Below, one piece after another: positions 37,118 through 45,022 of a stretch of DNA of 64,000 nucleotides. Made by a program: the position numbers and the translations under genes. The notes below the pieces were generated by a model. The model saw only the letters and a list, made by a program, of their open reading frames with translations. It was not told where the DNA came from and ran no database searches. The stretch's first letter is position 1. Every line of letters begins with the position of its first letter. Origin of the DNA: Flagellimonas aurea (GTDB taxonomy: Bacteria > Bacteroidota > Bacteroidia > Flavobacteriales > Flavobacteriaceae); the NCBI RefSeq assembly GCF_017313785.1, contig NZ_JAFLNL010000013.1:1-64000 (forward strand). Direction: 5' to 3'.

Positions 37118-37372
37118 ATGAAAACAGAAGAATTAAAGAAACAAAAGAGTATTGATTTAGAACCATTTTACGAAGCATTGGAAGATGACCCAAAACTGCT
37201 TGAAGAAGCCTTGGAAATACTATTGGAAATGGTAAACTTTGAACCTTCATCCATTAAAAAGTTAGCCCTTTTTATCAAAGAGGATTCGCGAAATCTTTAT
37301 AATGAAATAGTAGAGTTGTACAAATCGACTCAAGACAAAAGTAACACACCTTCTTGCTGTGGTGGCCACTAA
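37118..37372 (+). CDS. Small acidic protein ending CCGGH, function unknown
   Basis: An 84-residue, mainly helical acidic protein (EEALEILLEMVNFEPSSIKK) with a Cys-Cys-Gly-Gly-His tail that could bind a metal ion. No domain recognised. It starts 27 bp after the ATP-cone gene and is 15 bp ahead of the MBL nuclease gene, and has a reasonable start, so I accept it as a gene. From here to about 40.3 kb the DNA looks AT-richer than what precedes. Confidence 0.6.
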   Translation: MKTEELKKQKSIDLEPFYEALEDDPKLLEEALEILLEMVNFEPSSIKKLALFIKEDSRNLYNEIVELYKSTQDKSNTPSCCGGH

Positions 37373-37387
37373 AAAAATATTATAAAA

Positions 37388-38764
37388 ATGAAAAATAATA
37401 AAATAAACATCCATTTTTTGGGAGCGGTTGGTACAGTAACCGGTTCCAAATATTTAGTGGATACTGGAAACAAAAAAATACTGATTGACTGTGGATTGTT
37501 TCAAGGCTTAAAAGAGTTACGTCTCAAAAACTGGGAATATCTCCCTGTGAACGTTTCAGAGATTGATGTGGTTTTGCTCACACACGGCCATATGGACCAC
37601 ACAGGCTATCTACCAAGATTGGTCAAACAAGGATTTAATGGTTTTATTTACGGTACAAATCCAACCTTGGATATTGCCAAAATCATTCTGAACGATAGTG
37701 CTAAAATACAGGAACAGGAAGCCGAACGTGCCAATAAAGAAGGTTATTCCAAGCACAGCCCAGCAGAGCCACTATACGACTTAAAGGATGTTGAAAAAAC
37801 CGTTCCACATTTTAAGGGCGTTCCGCAATCACAATGGATTCCATTGTTTGATGGCGTAAAAGCCCGTTTCCAATACAATGGACATATTTTGGGAGCAACT
37901 TATATCGATTTGGATGTACATGGAAAACGCTATGTCTTTTCAGGAGATATAGGTAGAACCCATGATTTACTGTTATACCCACCATTAAACCCGAAAAAGG
38001 CCGATGTACTGTTTATTGAATCCACTTATGGCGGAAGATTTCATCCAGAGGAAGAAGAAGCCATTCCACAGATTGAAAAACTGGTCAATGACACCCTTGA
38101 TAGAGGTGGCAGTCTATTTGTCCCAAGCTTTTCGGTAGAACGTGCCCAACTTATGATGCTTATTTTTTGGAGATTGCTCAAGGAAAATAAAATACCAAAA
38201 GTGCAAATGATAATGGACAGCCCTATGGGGACTAATGTACTAGAACTATTCCACCGCACAAGGGATTGGCACAGATTAGAAGACAATGAATGTGATGAAA
38301 TGTGCTCGCACTTTACCGTTGTAAGCAGTTATCGTGAAACTATGGAATTGCGGACTGATAATAAACCAAAAATTGTCATTGCCGGAAGCGGAATGCTTAC
38401 TGGAGGAAGAATGCTTAACTATCTTGAAACCCAAGCTCAAAACTCCAATAATACCCTTCTATTTGTAGGTTATCAGGCCGAAGGTACACGTGGCAGGAAG
38501 TTACTGGAAGGTGACAAGGAACTCAAAGTTTATGGAAAATGGGTTCCTTTTAACATGGAAGTTGTTGAAATTGAAGGGCTTTCAGCGCATGCAGACCATA
38601 AAGAACTTTTGGGTTGGATGAGTAAGATACAGAACACGCCTGAACGGATTTTTATTGTACACGGTGAAAATGAAGGTGCAAAGGCATTGAAAAACGACAT
38701 TGAGAGAACTTATAGCTGGAAAGCAGAAATACCGCAATTATACAGCATTGAAGAAATAGTATAG
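37388..38764 (+). CDS. MBL-fold beta-CASP RNA-processing exonuclease-like protein
   Basis: Metallo-beta-lactamase-fold nuclease, 458 residues, of the beta-CASP/RNA-specificity group (CPSF73-like). Zinc motif LLTHGHMDHTGYLP at about 64-77; further metal ligands in HILGATY and FSGDIGR; beta-CASP in the middle (SVERAQLMMLIFWRLL, ... VIAGSGMLTGGRMLNYL), and C-terminal LSAHADHKELLGWM. Proteins of this type are thought to cut or trim RNA. It is 15 bp after the CCGGH gene and 3 bp before the AMP phosphorylase-like gene. Confidence 0.9.
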   Translation: MKNNKINIHFLGAVGTVTGSKYLVDTGNKKILIDCGLFQGLKELRLKNWEYLPVNVSEIDVVLLTHGHMDHTGYLPRLVKQGFNGFIYGTNPTLDIAKIILNDSAKIQEQEAERANKEGYSKHSPAEPLYDLKDVEKTVPHFKGVPQSQWIPLFDGVKARFQYNGHILGATYIDLDVHGKRYVFSGDIGRTHDLLLYPPLNPKKADVLFIESTYGGRFHPEEEEAIPQIEKLVNDTLDRGGSLFVPSFSVERAQLMMLIFWRLLKENKIPKVQMIMDSPMGTNVLELFHRTRDWHRLEDNECDEMCSHFTVVSSYRETMELRTDNKPKIVIAGSGMLTGGRMLNYLETQAQNSNNTLLFVGYQAEGTRGRKLLEGDKELKVYGKWVPFNMEVVEIEGLSAHADHKELLGWMSKIQNTPERIFIVHGENEGAKALKNDIERTYSWKAEIPQLYSIEEIV

Positions 38765-38767
38765 GCC

Positions 38768-40270
38768 ATGGAACAACATTCAAATATTTTAAAATATAAA
38801 CATCTTGGTATCTATACCCAAAACGAAAATGTGGTATATATGCGTGATGATTGCCTCGTGTGTATTTCGGAAGGGTTTGAGGCACTCACAAGGATAAGGG
38901 TTGCTAAAGTAACCCGTTCAATAGTGGCAAGCCTCAATGTCATAAATTCAGATATTCTGTTGCCCAATGAGATAGGTCTATCAGACGCTGCTGCAAAAAA
39001 ACTGAATGTTTCCCCAAATGATATGCTGTATGTTTCCCATTTGGAACCTATTGAATCGTTGAGTCACGTAAGGGCAAAAATTTATAATCAAAAGCTCAAT
39101 TACGATGCCTATAATCAGATCATAAAAGACATCGTGGAGGGAGATTATTCAAATATCCATCTTTCAGCATTTATCACAGCCTGTGCAGGAGACCGAATGG
39201 ATATTGATGAAATATCCGACCTAACAAAAGCGATGATTGCTTCAGGAAAGCAACTAAACTGGAACAAAGAAATAGTTGTGGATAAACATTGTATTGGTGG
39301 ATTGCCTGGAAACCGAACCACCCCCTTGGTAGTGGCTATAGTTGCCGCTTACGGGCTTACAATGCCCAAAACATCGTCCCGAGCCATTACATCACCAGCA
39401 GGTACGGCGGACACAATGGAAGTTCTCACCAACGTTGCGCTTTCTGCTGACGAGATAGAGAACGTAGTAAATCAAGAAGGTGGTTGTTTTGTTTGGGGCG
39501 GTACTGCCCAACTAAGTCCCGCAGATGATGTGCTCATTAAAATTGAAAAAGCATTGGATATTGACAGTGAAGGGCAGCTAATAGCTTCCGTACTATCAAA
39601 AAAAGCTGCAGCTGGTTCTACTCACGTTGTTATCGATATCCCTGTAGGTGAAACTGCCAAAGTTCGTAGTATGGAAATGGCTGAAAAGCTGAAAAATCAT
39701 TTGGAAAATGTCGGTAAGGCTGTCGGCCTGAAGGTAAAAGCAATCATAACAGATGGCTCTCAACCTGTAGGCTATGGCATCGGCCCAACATTGGAAGCTA
39801 TCGACATATTGAATGTGCTAAAAAATGAAGAAGATGCACCCAAAGACTTAAAGGAACGTGTTGTGCTGTTGGCTGGAGAACTGTTAGAACTTTCAGGAAA
39901 GGTCGAAAAAGAAAAAGGAATGGAAACCGCCAAAGAGGTACTTATATCTGGTAAGGCCTACGAAAAATTTCTTGCCATTTGTAAAGCCCAGGGGCGTTTT
40001 ACACAACCTGTTTTGGCACCTTTTAAAACAGAAATCAGAGCGGAGACTTCGGGGATTTTGAAGCGTATTGACAATAGAAAGATAGCGAAGCTCGCAAAAC
40101 TTTCAGGTGCACCCCAATCTAAATCTGCGGGAATTTCATTGAATGTCCATTTAAATGATAAAGTTGAAAAAGACGGCTTACTATACACGCTTTTTGCAGA
40201 ATCACAAGGTGAGCTAAACTATGCTTTAGAATACAAAAATCGCCATAACGATATCATAACCATTAAATAA
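38768..40270 (+). CDS. AMP phosphorylase / thymidine phosphorylase family enzyme
   Basis: Nucleoside or nucleoside-monophosphate phosphorylase, 500 residues. The N-terminal domain of about 85 residues, absent from the roughly 440-residue bacterial DeoA, is typical of archaeal AMP phosphorylase. The active-site motif reads VDKHCIGGLPGNRTTP (DeoA has KHSTGGVGDK) followed by TSSRAITSPAGTADTMEVL, an AMP-phosphorylase pattern. AMP phosphorylase makes adenine and ribose 1,5-bisphosphate from AMP and phosphate. The next gene, 8 bp away, is a PRPP synthetase, which fits a nucleotide-recycling unit. No ribose-1,5-bisphosphate isomerase or RuBisCO gene is in the window. A thymidine phosphorylase activity remains possible. 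Confidence 0.85.
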   Translation: MEQHSNILKYKHLGIYTQNENVVYMRDDCLVCISEGFEALTRIRVAKVTRSIVASLNVINSDILLPNEIGLSDAAAKKLNVSPNDMLYVSHLEPIESLSHVRAKIYNQKLNYDAYNQIIKDIVEGDYSNIHLSAFITACAGDRMDIDEISDLTKAMIASGKQLNWNKEIVVDKHCIGGLPGNRTTPLVVAIVAAYGLTMPKTSSRAITSPAGTADTMEVLTNVALSADEIENVVNQEGGCFVWGGTAQLSPADDVLIKIEKALDIDSEGQLIASVLSKKAAAGSTHVVIDIPVGETAKVRSMEMAEKLKNHLENVGKAVGLKVKAIITDGSQPVGYGIGPTLEAIDILNVLKNEEDAPKDLKERVVLLAGELLELSGKVEKEKGMETAKEVLISGKAYEKFLAICKAQGRFTQPVLAPFKTEIRAETSGILKRIDNRKIAKLAKLSGAPQSKSAGISLNVHLNDKVEKDGLLYTLFAESQGELNYALEYKNRHNDIITIK

Positions 40271-40278
40271 AAAACAAA

Positions 40279-41172
40279 ATGAAAACTATATTATTCAGTC
40301 TTCCCGGAAATCAGGAACTCACCGAGTTGTTGGCTAAAAAAATGAAAGCGGAAATCGGGGAATGCAACATAAGAAAATTTCCGGACGGTGAATCCTATAC
40401 ACGCATACTTTCCGATGTAAAAGATAAATGTGTAGTTTTGGTCTGTACCTTACACGAACCAGATGAAAAACTATTACCGCTCTATTTTTTAAGCCAAACA
40501 GCAAAATCACTTGGTGCGATGTGTACCTGTTTGGTAGCACCCTATCTTGCCTATATGCGGCAAGACAAGATTTTTAATGAAGGTGAAGGTGTAACTTCTG
40601 GTTTTTTTGGGAAATTGATTTCGGGTTTCGCAGATAGCATCACCACCATTGATCCCCATTTGCATCGGATACATTCGTTGGGCGAAGTATATAGAATTCC
40701 GAACAGAGTCATCCATGCCGCTGACGAAATCTCAAAATACATCAAGGAAAATATCCATAATCCGGTACTGATCGGGCCCGATTCGGAAAGCGAGCAGTGG
40801 GTTGCAGATGTGGCAAAAAAAGCGGGAGCACCTTTCACGGTCTTACAAAAGACTCGCCATGGTGACCGTGATGTTGAAGTCTCCGTGCCTGAAGTTGACA
40901 AATTTAAGGACGCGACCCCTGTTTTGGTGGACGATATCATCTCTACGGCCCGTACCATGATAGATACTACGGAGCATTTGAAGAGTACGGGAATGAAACC
41001 TGCAATATGCATTGGCATTCATGCCGTATTTTCAGGGAATGCCTATCAAGATCTCTGGGATGCCCATGTCAAGGATATCATTACCTGCAATACAATTCCA
41101 CATCAGTCAAATAAAATTGATTTAAGCGATACCATAGCCAAGGAAGTAAACGAACTGATGCACCATCAATGA
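40279..41172 (+). CDS. prs: Ribose-phosphate pyrophosphokinase (PRPP synthetase)
   Basis: PRPP synthetase-type protein, 297 residues (short compared with 310-320 in the housekeeping form). ATP-binding YMRQDKIF occupies the place of YARQDR; the flexible-loop Lys/Arg region is KTRHGDRDVEV and the PRPP-binding loop VLVDDIISTARTMIDT. Loop changes and length suggest a diverged form like archaeal or phosphate-independent classes. It follows the AMP phosphorylase gene and could make PRPP for salvage of the liberated adenine; a direct reaction with ribose 1,5-bisphosphate is speculation. Confidence 0.87.
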   Translation: MKTILFSLPGNQELTELLAKKMKAEIGECNIRKFPDGESYTRILSDVKDKCVVLVCTLHEPDEKLLPLYFLSQTAKSLGAMCTCLVAPYLAYMRQDKIFNEGEGVTSGFFGKLISGFADSITTIDPHLHRIHSLGEVYRIPNRVIHAADEISKYIKENIHNPVLIGPDSESEQWVADVAKKAGAPFTVLQKTRHGDRDVEVSVPEVDKFKDATPVLVDDIISTARTMIDTTEHLKSTGMKPAICIGIHAVFSGNAYQDLWDAHVKDIITCNTIPHQSNKIDLSDTIAKEVNELMHHQ

Positions 41173-41822
41173 AAATAGGATTGCACTTTACAGTATTCAT
41201 TTTTATGGTCGTTTCTGCATATGCACAGAATAAAATGTTGATCGGACAATTGTCCGATAGATGGGTGGAACGGGAAAGTTTTAATAAAAATGGAGACTTT
41301 CTGAACAAGCAGACCTTTAAGGCGGGAAAGCTAAAAGAAGTCGATGGATATTATGAGGTTGAAGTGGTTGCCGAACTGTTTGACAAGGACAAAAAATCTA
41401 CTGACAAATACACCATGACGTATCGCTGCAAGCCCGATGAAGCCAGTATAATGGTAATGGCCTTTCCGTTTTCGAACCCAAAATCCAAGGAAACCGAAAT
41501 CAGTACGACCTCTGAAAATTTCAAGGAACTCTATGATCTGTCGAACTTGGATAGTGTCGAACTCGAAATGAGTTTCGACTCCGGATTGTTGAATTTCTTT
41601 GGTTCTAACAGCAAAATAAAAATTTATGACCGGGTGTTGGAATCCAATGGTAATGGGAAAACAATCAAATCCAAAATCAATATTAAAGCCTACGCCATTG
41701 GTATACGAATTAAACAATTGGACTATGTTGCAAGTGAAAAACTTACAAATGAGAACTTGTTATCATTCCAGAAATTTACCGAGAAAGACGGCAGCTATTT
41801 TACGATGACATACAAACCATAA
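41169..41822 (+). CDS. Hypothetical exported protein
   Basis: A 217-residue protein with signal peptide (MKIGLHFTVFIFMVVSAYAQ). The rest is polar and probably beta-rich; no family recognised. The start overlaps the PRPP synthetase stop by 4 bp (ATGA), so the gene is translationally coupled although its product is exported. Repeated segments or Cys pairs are not seen. Could be a periplasmic envelope protein. Confidence 0.6.
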   Translation: MKIGLHFTVFIFMVVSAYAQNKMLIGQLSDRWVERESFNKNGDFLNKQTFKAGKLKEVDGYYEVEVVAELFDKDKKSTDKYTMTYRCKPDEASIMVMAFPFSNPKSKETEISTTSENFKELYDLSNLDSVELEMSFDSGLLNFFGSNSKIKIYDRVLESNGNGKTIKSKINIKAYAIGIRIKQLDYVASEKLTNENLLSFQKFTEKDGSYFTMTYKP

Positions 41823-41825
41823 ATT

Positions 41826-42119
41826 ATGAGAAACTATGACACCCTATCAGAAGCAATTAATGATTTACAGATCAGGGGATATACCTATGATTTCAACTTG
41901 AAACCAGAATGCTTGCAATGTGCCTCACTGAAAATGGAAATTCAGCCCGAAGATTTTGATGTGGATGAAACCCATCGTTTTGAAGGTATGAGCAGTACAG
42001 ACGATAACAGTGTTCTTTATGCCATTTCATCAAAAGATGGTATAAAGGGGCTTTTGGTAGATGCCTATGGGGTCTATGCTGAAAATATCTCGGAAGCAAT
42101 GCGAAGAAAATTACGATAA
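41826..42119 (+). CDS. Small conserved protein often annotated as PRPP synthetase-like
   Basis: A 97-residue soluble protein starting MRNYDTLSEAINDLQIRGY, a pattern I recall in small Flavobacteria proteins that databases label phosphoribosylpyrophosphate synthetase. There is no PRPP loop or Rossmann motif, so the name looks like a misannotation caused by neighbours. A conserved core LKPECLQC then EDFDVDETHRFEG is visible, with two cysteines that could bind metal. It is 3 bp after the exported protein gene and 11 bp before ppk2. Confidence 0.65.
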   Translation: MRNYDTLSEAINDLQIRGYTYDFNLKPECLQCASLKMEIQPEDFDVDETHRFEGMSSTDDNSVLYAISSKDGIKGLLVDAYGVYAENISEAMRRKLR

Positions 42120-42130
42120 AACTGTAACCT

Positions 42131-42862
42131 ATGATAGACTTAAATACAATTTCAACCCTTCCTCCCGCAGGTAGCTCAAAAAAACAATCCAAAAAAAGAT
42201 TGTTAGGGATACGGGAAGAACTTTTTGAGCTTCAGAACAAATTTTATGCCGATGGGCGCTTTGGCTTGTTGATTATTTTGCAGGGAATGGATACTTCTGG
42301 AAAAGACGGTACGATTCGTAATGCGCTTAAGGGCATGAATCCACAGGGTGTTCATGTAAAATCATTCAAAAAGCCGACCGAAGAGGAGCTCAGGCACGAC
42401 TTTCTGTGGAGGGTCTATCCGCACTTTCCCCAAAAGGGCATGATACAAGTTTTTAACCGCTCGTATTATGAAGATATCCTGGTACCCAAGGTTACCAATT
42501 CCCTCGAAGAAGAAATACTTGAACACCGTTGCAAGCTATTAAAATATATGGAACAGCATCTTAGGCAAAATAACATTCATGTACTCAAATTTTTTCTTCA
42601 TATCTCCAAAGAAGAACAGAAAGAACGTATCAAAGAAAGACAGACCAAACCTTATAAACGCTGGAAATATAGTGCCGAAGACGAAAAAGCGGCCAGCCAA
42701 TGGGAAGTTTACAGAGAGGCTTATAATATGTTAATGAACAACTGCAACGACCCTCAATGGCACATTATTGCAGCCGACAAACGTTGGTACCGCAACTATT
42801 GCGTTGCCAAAATAGTATTGGAACACCTTAAAAAACATAATTTAACATATCCAAATACCTAA
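42131..42862 (+). CDS. ppk2: Polyphosphate kinase 2 family protein
   Basis: Single-domain PPK2, 243 residues: Walker A region LQGMDTSGKDGTIRNAL at about 51-67, lid residues around RHDFLWRVYPHFPQKG, and the Walker B-like NRSYYEDILVPKV. PPK2 enzymes move phosphate between inorganic polyphosphate and nucleotides, so they can rebuild ADP or ATP from AMP or ADP when respiration stops. The subclass (I, II or III) cannot be decided here. It fits with AMP phosphorylase and PRPP synthetase as a nucleotide and energy module. Confidence 0.9.
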   Translation: MIDLNTISTLPPAGSSKKQSKKRLLGIREELFELQNKFYADGRFGLLIILQGMDTSGKDGTIRNALKGMNPQGVHVKSFKKPTEEELRHDFLWRVYPHFPQKGMIQVFNRSYYEDILVPKVTNSLEEEILEHRCKLLKYMEQHLRQNNIHVLKFFLHISKEEQKERIKERQTKPYKRWKYSAEDEKAASQWEVYREAYNMLMNNCNDPQWHIIAADKRWYRNYCVAKIVLEHLKKHNLTYPNT

Positions 42863-42874
42863 AAATAGAACACT

Positions 42875-45022
42875 ATGGACAATCACAAAGAGCACAAGGA
42901 CAAAAAAATGGACCATTCTAAGATGGATCACTCAAAAATGGATCACAGTAACCATGACCATGCTAAGATGGACTCCTCCAAAAAGCAACACCAAAGAGAA
43001 GACCATTCTAAAATGGATCACGGAAGTGGAGACCATTCGGGCCATAACCCCGCTCACGGACAAATGGGGCACGACCACCATAAAATGATGGTCAAGGATT
43101 TTAGAAAACGGTTTTGGATATCTTTAATCGTTACCATCCCAATATTGTTCTTATCGCCAATGATACAGGAGTTTTTTGGGTATGACCTATTGCTCCCCGG
43201 AAATCCGTATATCCTATTTGCACTATCAACATTTGTCTATTTCTGGGGCGGCTGGCCATTTTTAAAGGGATTTTATAATGAAATAAAATCCAAGGGTCCG
43301 GGCATGATGGCCCTAATCTCAATGGCTATAAGTGTGGCCTATTTCTATAGTGCCGCTACAGTTTTCGGACTCCCTGGGGAGGACTTTTTCTGGGAACTGA
43401 GCACCTTGATTGTCATCATGCTGTTGGGACATTGGTTGGAAATGAAATCGGTGCTGGGCGCATCCAAGGCACTCCAACTTTTGGTCAGTATGCTGCCCGC
43501 TGAGGCCCATAAAGTTGTGGGTGATAAAATTCAAGATGTAAAACTAGAGGATTTATTAAAAGATGACATCATATTGGTTAAACCCGGCGAGAAAGTACCT
43601 GCGGATGGCATCATCACCGAAGGATCTAGCTACCTGAACGAGTCGATGCTGACAGGCGAGTCAAAACCGGTAAAAAAAGAAGTACAGGATAAGGTCATCG
43701 GAGGTTCCATAAATGGCAATAGTACCTTAAGGGTAAAGGTAGAGCATACTGGAAAGGACAGTTACCTGAACAAGGTGATCAAGATGGTCGATGAGGCACA
43801 GCGCACGAAATCGAAGATGCAGAACCTTTCAGATCGGGCGGCCAAATGGCTGACCTATATTGCATTGGCCATTGGCTTTGGGACACTCGCGGTTTGGCTG
43901 ATTTTAGGTTTCCCATTTGTTTTTGCATTGGAAAGAATGGTAACGGTCATGGTCATTGCCTGTCCACACGCGCTCGGTCTTGCCATTCCGTTGGTTGTCG
44001 CTATATCTACAGCGGTATCTGCCCAAAATGGTTTATTGATCCGAAACAGAACGGCCTTTGAAGAATCCCGAAAAATATCGGCTTTATTGTTTGATAAAAC
44101 GGGAACATTGACCAAAGGTGATTTTGGGGTGACCCGAATTGAATCAGTGAACGAATTGTACACCAGAGATGAAATTCTGAGGTTATCCAGTGCTCTAGAA
44201 CTAAGCTCCGAACACCCCATCGCCGTGGGGATCATCAAAAAGGTCAAAGAAAAGGACATCGAGATTCCAAAGACCAAAAACTTCAACGCCATAACGGGCA
44301 AGGGTGTAGAGGCAATCGTAGAGGGTAAGAAGGTCAAGGTAGTAAGTCCGGGATATCTTCGGGATGAAAAAATCCAAATTACCGAAGATGCCTTTAGTGA
44401 TGCCGCAGAGACCGTAGTTTTTGTTCTGATAGATGGAAAATTAGCAGGATATATTGCGCTGGCCGATGAAATACGGCCAGAATCTGCCGATGCCATCAAA
44501 GTATTCAAAAAGAATAACATCAAAGTCTTAATGGCTACGGGCGATAATGAAAAAACAGCAAAGGCTGTGAGTGACAAACTTGGTTTGGATGGGTATTATG
44601 CCGAGGTGCTACCCCATCAAAAAGTGGAAATCGTAAAAGAACTGGAAAGCAAAGGAGAGTTTGTGGCCATGACGGGAGATGGGGTCAATGACGCACCTGC
44701 ATTGGCAAAAGCTGATGTAGGAATTGCTGTTGGTTCCGGTACCGATGTTGCCGCGGAAACCGCCGATATCATTTTGGTAAACAGTAACCCAAAAGATATC
44801 GCCAATCTGATATTGTTCGGTAAAGCCACCTATAACAAAATGATCCAGAATTTGGTGTGGGCAACAGGCTACAACGTTGTGGCCATACCGTTGGCGGCTG
44901 GGGTTTTATATTCTTCTGGATTTGTGTTGGGGCCAGCAGTAGGTGCCGTATTTATGAGCTTGAGTACCATCATTGTTGCCATAAACGCTCAATTGTTAAA
45001 AAGAAAAATCGGAAGCAACTGA
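42875..45022 (+). CDS. copB: Cu-translocating P1B-type ATPase, CopB class
   Basis: ATP-driven copper exporter, 715 residues. Instead of HMA domains the N-terminus (residues 1-68) is a His/Met/Asp-rich tail with repeated KMDHS units. The membrane site is CPH at 363-365 (CopB class, as opposed to CPC of CopA). P-type motifs: TGES, DKTGT with the phosphorylated Asp at 407, and GDGVNDAPALA. The late helices contain NLVWATGYN and MSLSTI, also CopB-like. Its stop overlaps the MFS start by 3 bp. CopB proteins are linked with Cu(I)/Cu(II) or Ag export in Gram-positive and environmental bacteria. Confidence 0.94.
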   Translation: MDNHKEHKDKKMDHSKMDHSKMDHSNHDHAKMDSSKKQHQREDHSKMDHGSGDHSGHNPAHGQMGHDHHKMMVKDFRKRFWISLIVTIPILFLSPMIQEFFGYDLLLPGNPYILFALSTFVYFWGGWPFLKGFYNEIKSKGPGMMALISMAISVAYFYSAATVFGLPGEDFFWELSTLIVIMLLGHWLEMKSVLGASKALQLLVSMLPAEAHKVVGDKIQDVKLEDLLKDDIILVKPGEKVPADGIITEGSSYLNESMLTGESKPVKKEVQDKVIGGSINGNSTLRVKVEHTGKDSYLNKVIKMVDEAQRTKSKMQNLSDRAAKWLTYIALAIGFGTLAVWLILGFPFVFALERMVTVMVIACPHALGLAIPLVVAISTAVSAQNGLLIRNRTAFEESRKISALLFDKTGTLTKGDFGVTRIESVNELYTRDEILRLSSALELSSEHPIAVGIIKKVKEKDIEIPKTKNFNAITGKGVEAIVEGKKVKVVSPGYLRDEKIQITEDAFSDAAETVVFVLIDGKLAGYIALADEIRPESADAIKVFKKNNIKVLMATGDNEKTAKAVSDKLGLDGYYAEVLPHQKVEIVKELESKGEFVAMTGDGVNDAPALAKADVGIAVGSGTDVAAETADIILVNSNPKDIANLILFGKATYNKMIQNLVWATGYNVVAIPLAAGVLYSSGFVLGPAVGAVFMSLSTIIVAINAQLLKRKIGSN

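Noticed and set aside
42890..43060. Short tandem DNA repeats that might be mistaken for a CRISPR array
   Set aside because: They are imperfect coding repeats (KMDHS units) of the CopB N-terminus, in frame and without spacers.
44857..45021. Upstream extension of the MFS gene
   Set aside because: It overlaps the CopB C-terminus and lacks MFS features; ATG 45022 gives the normal first helix.
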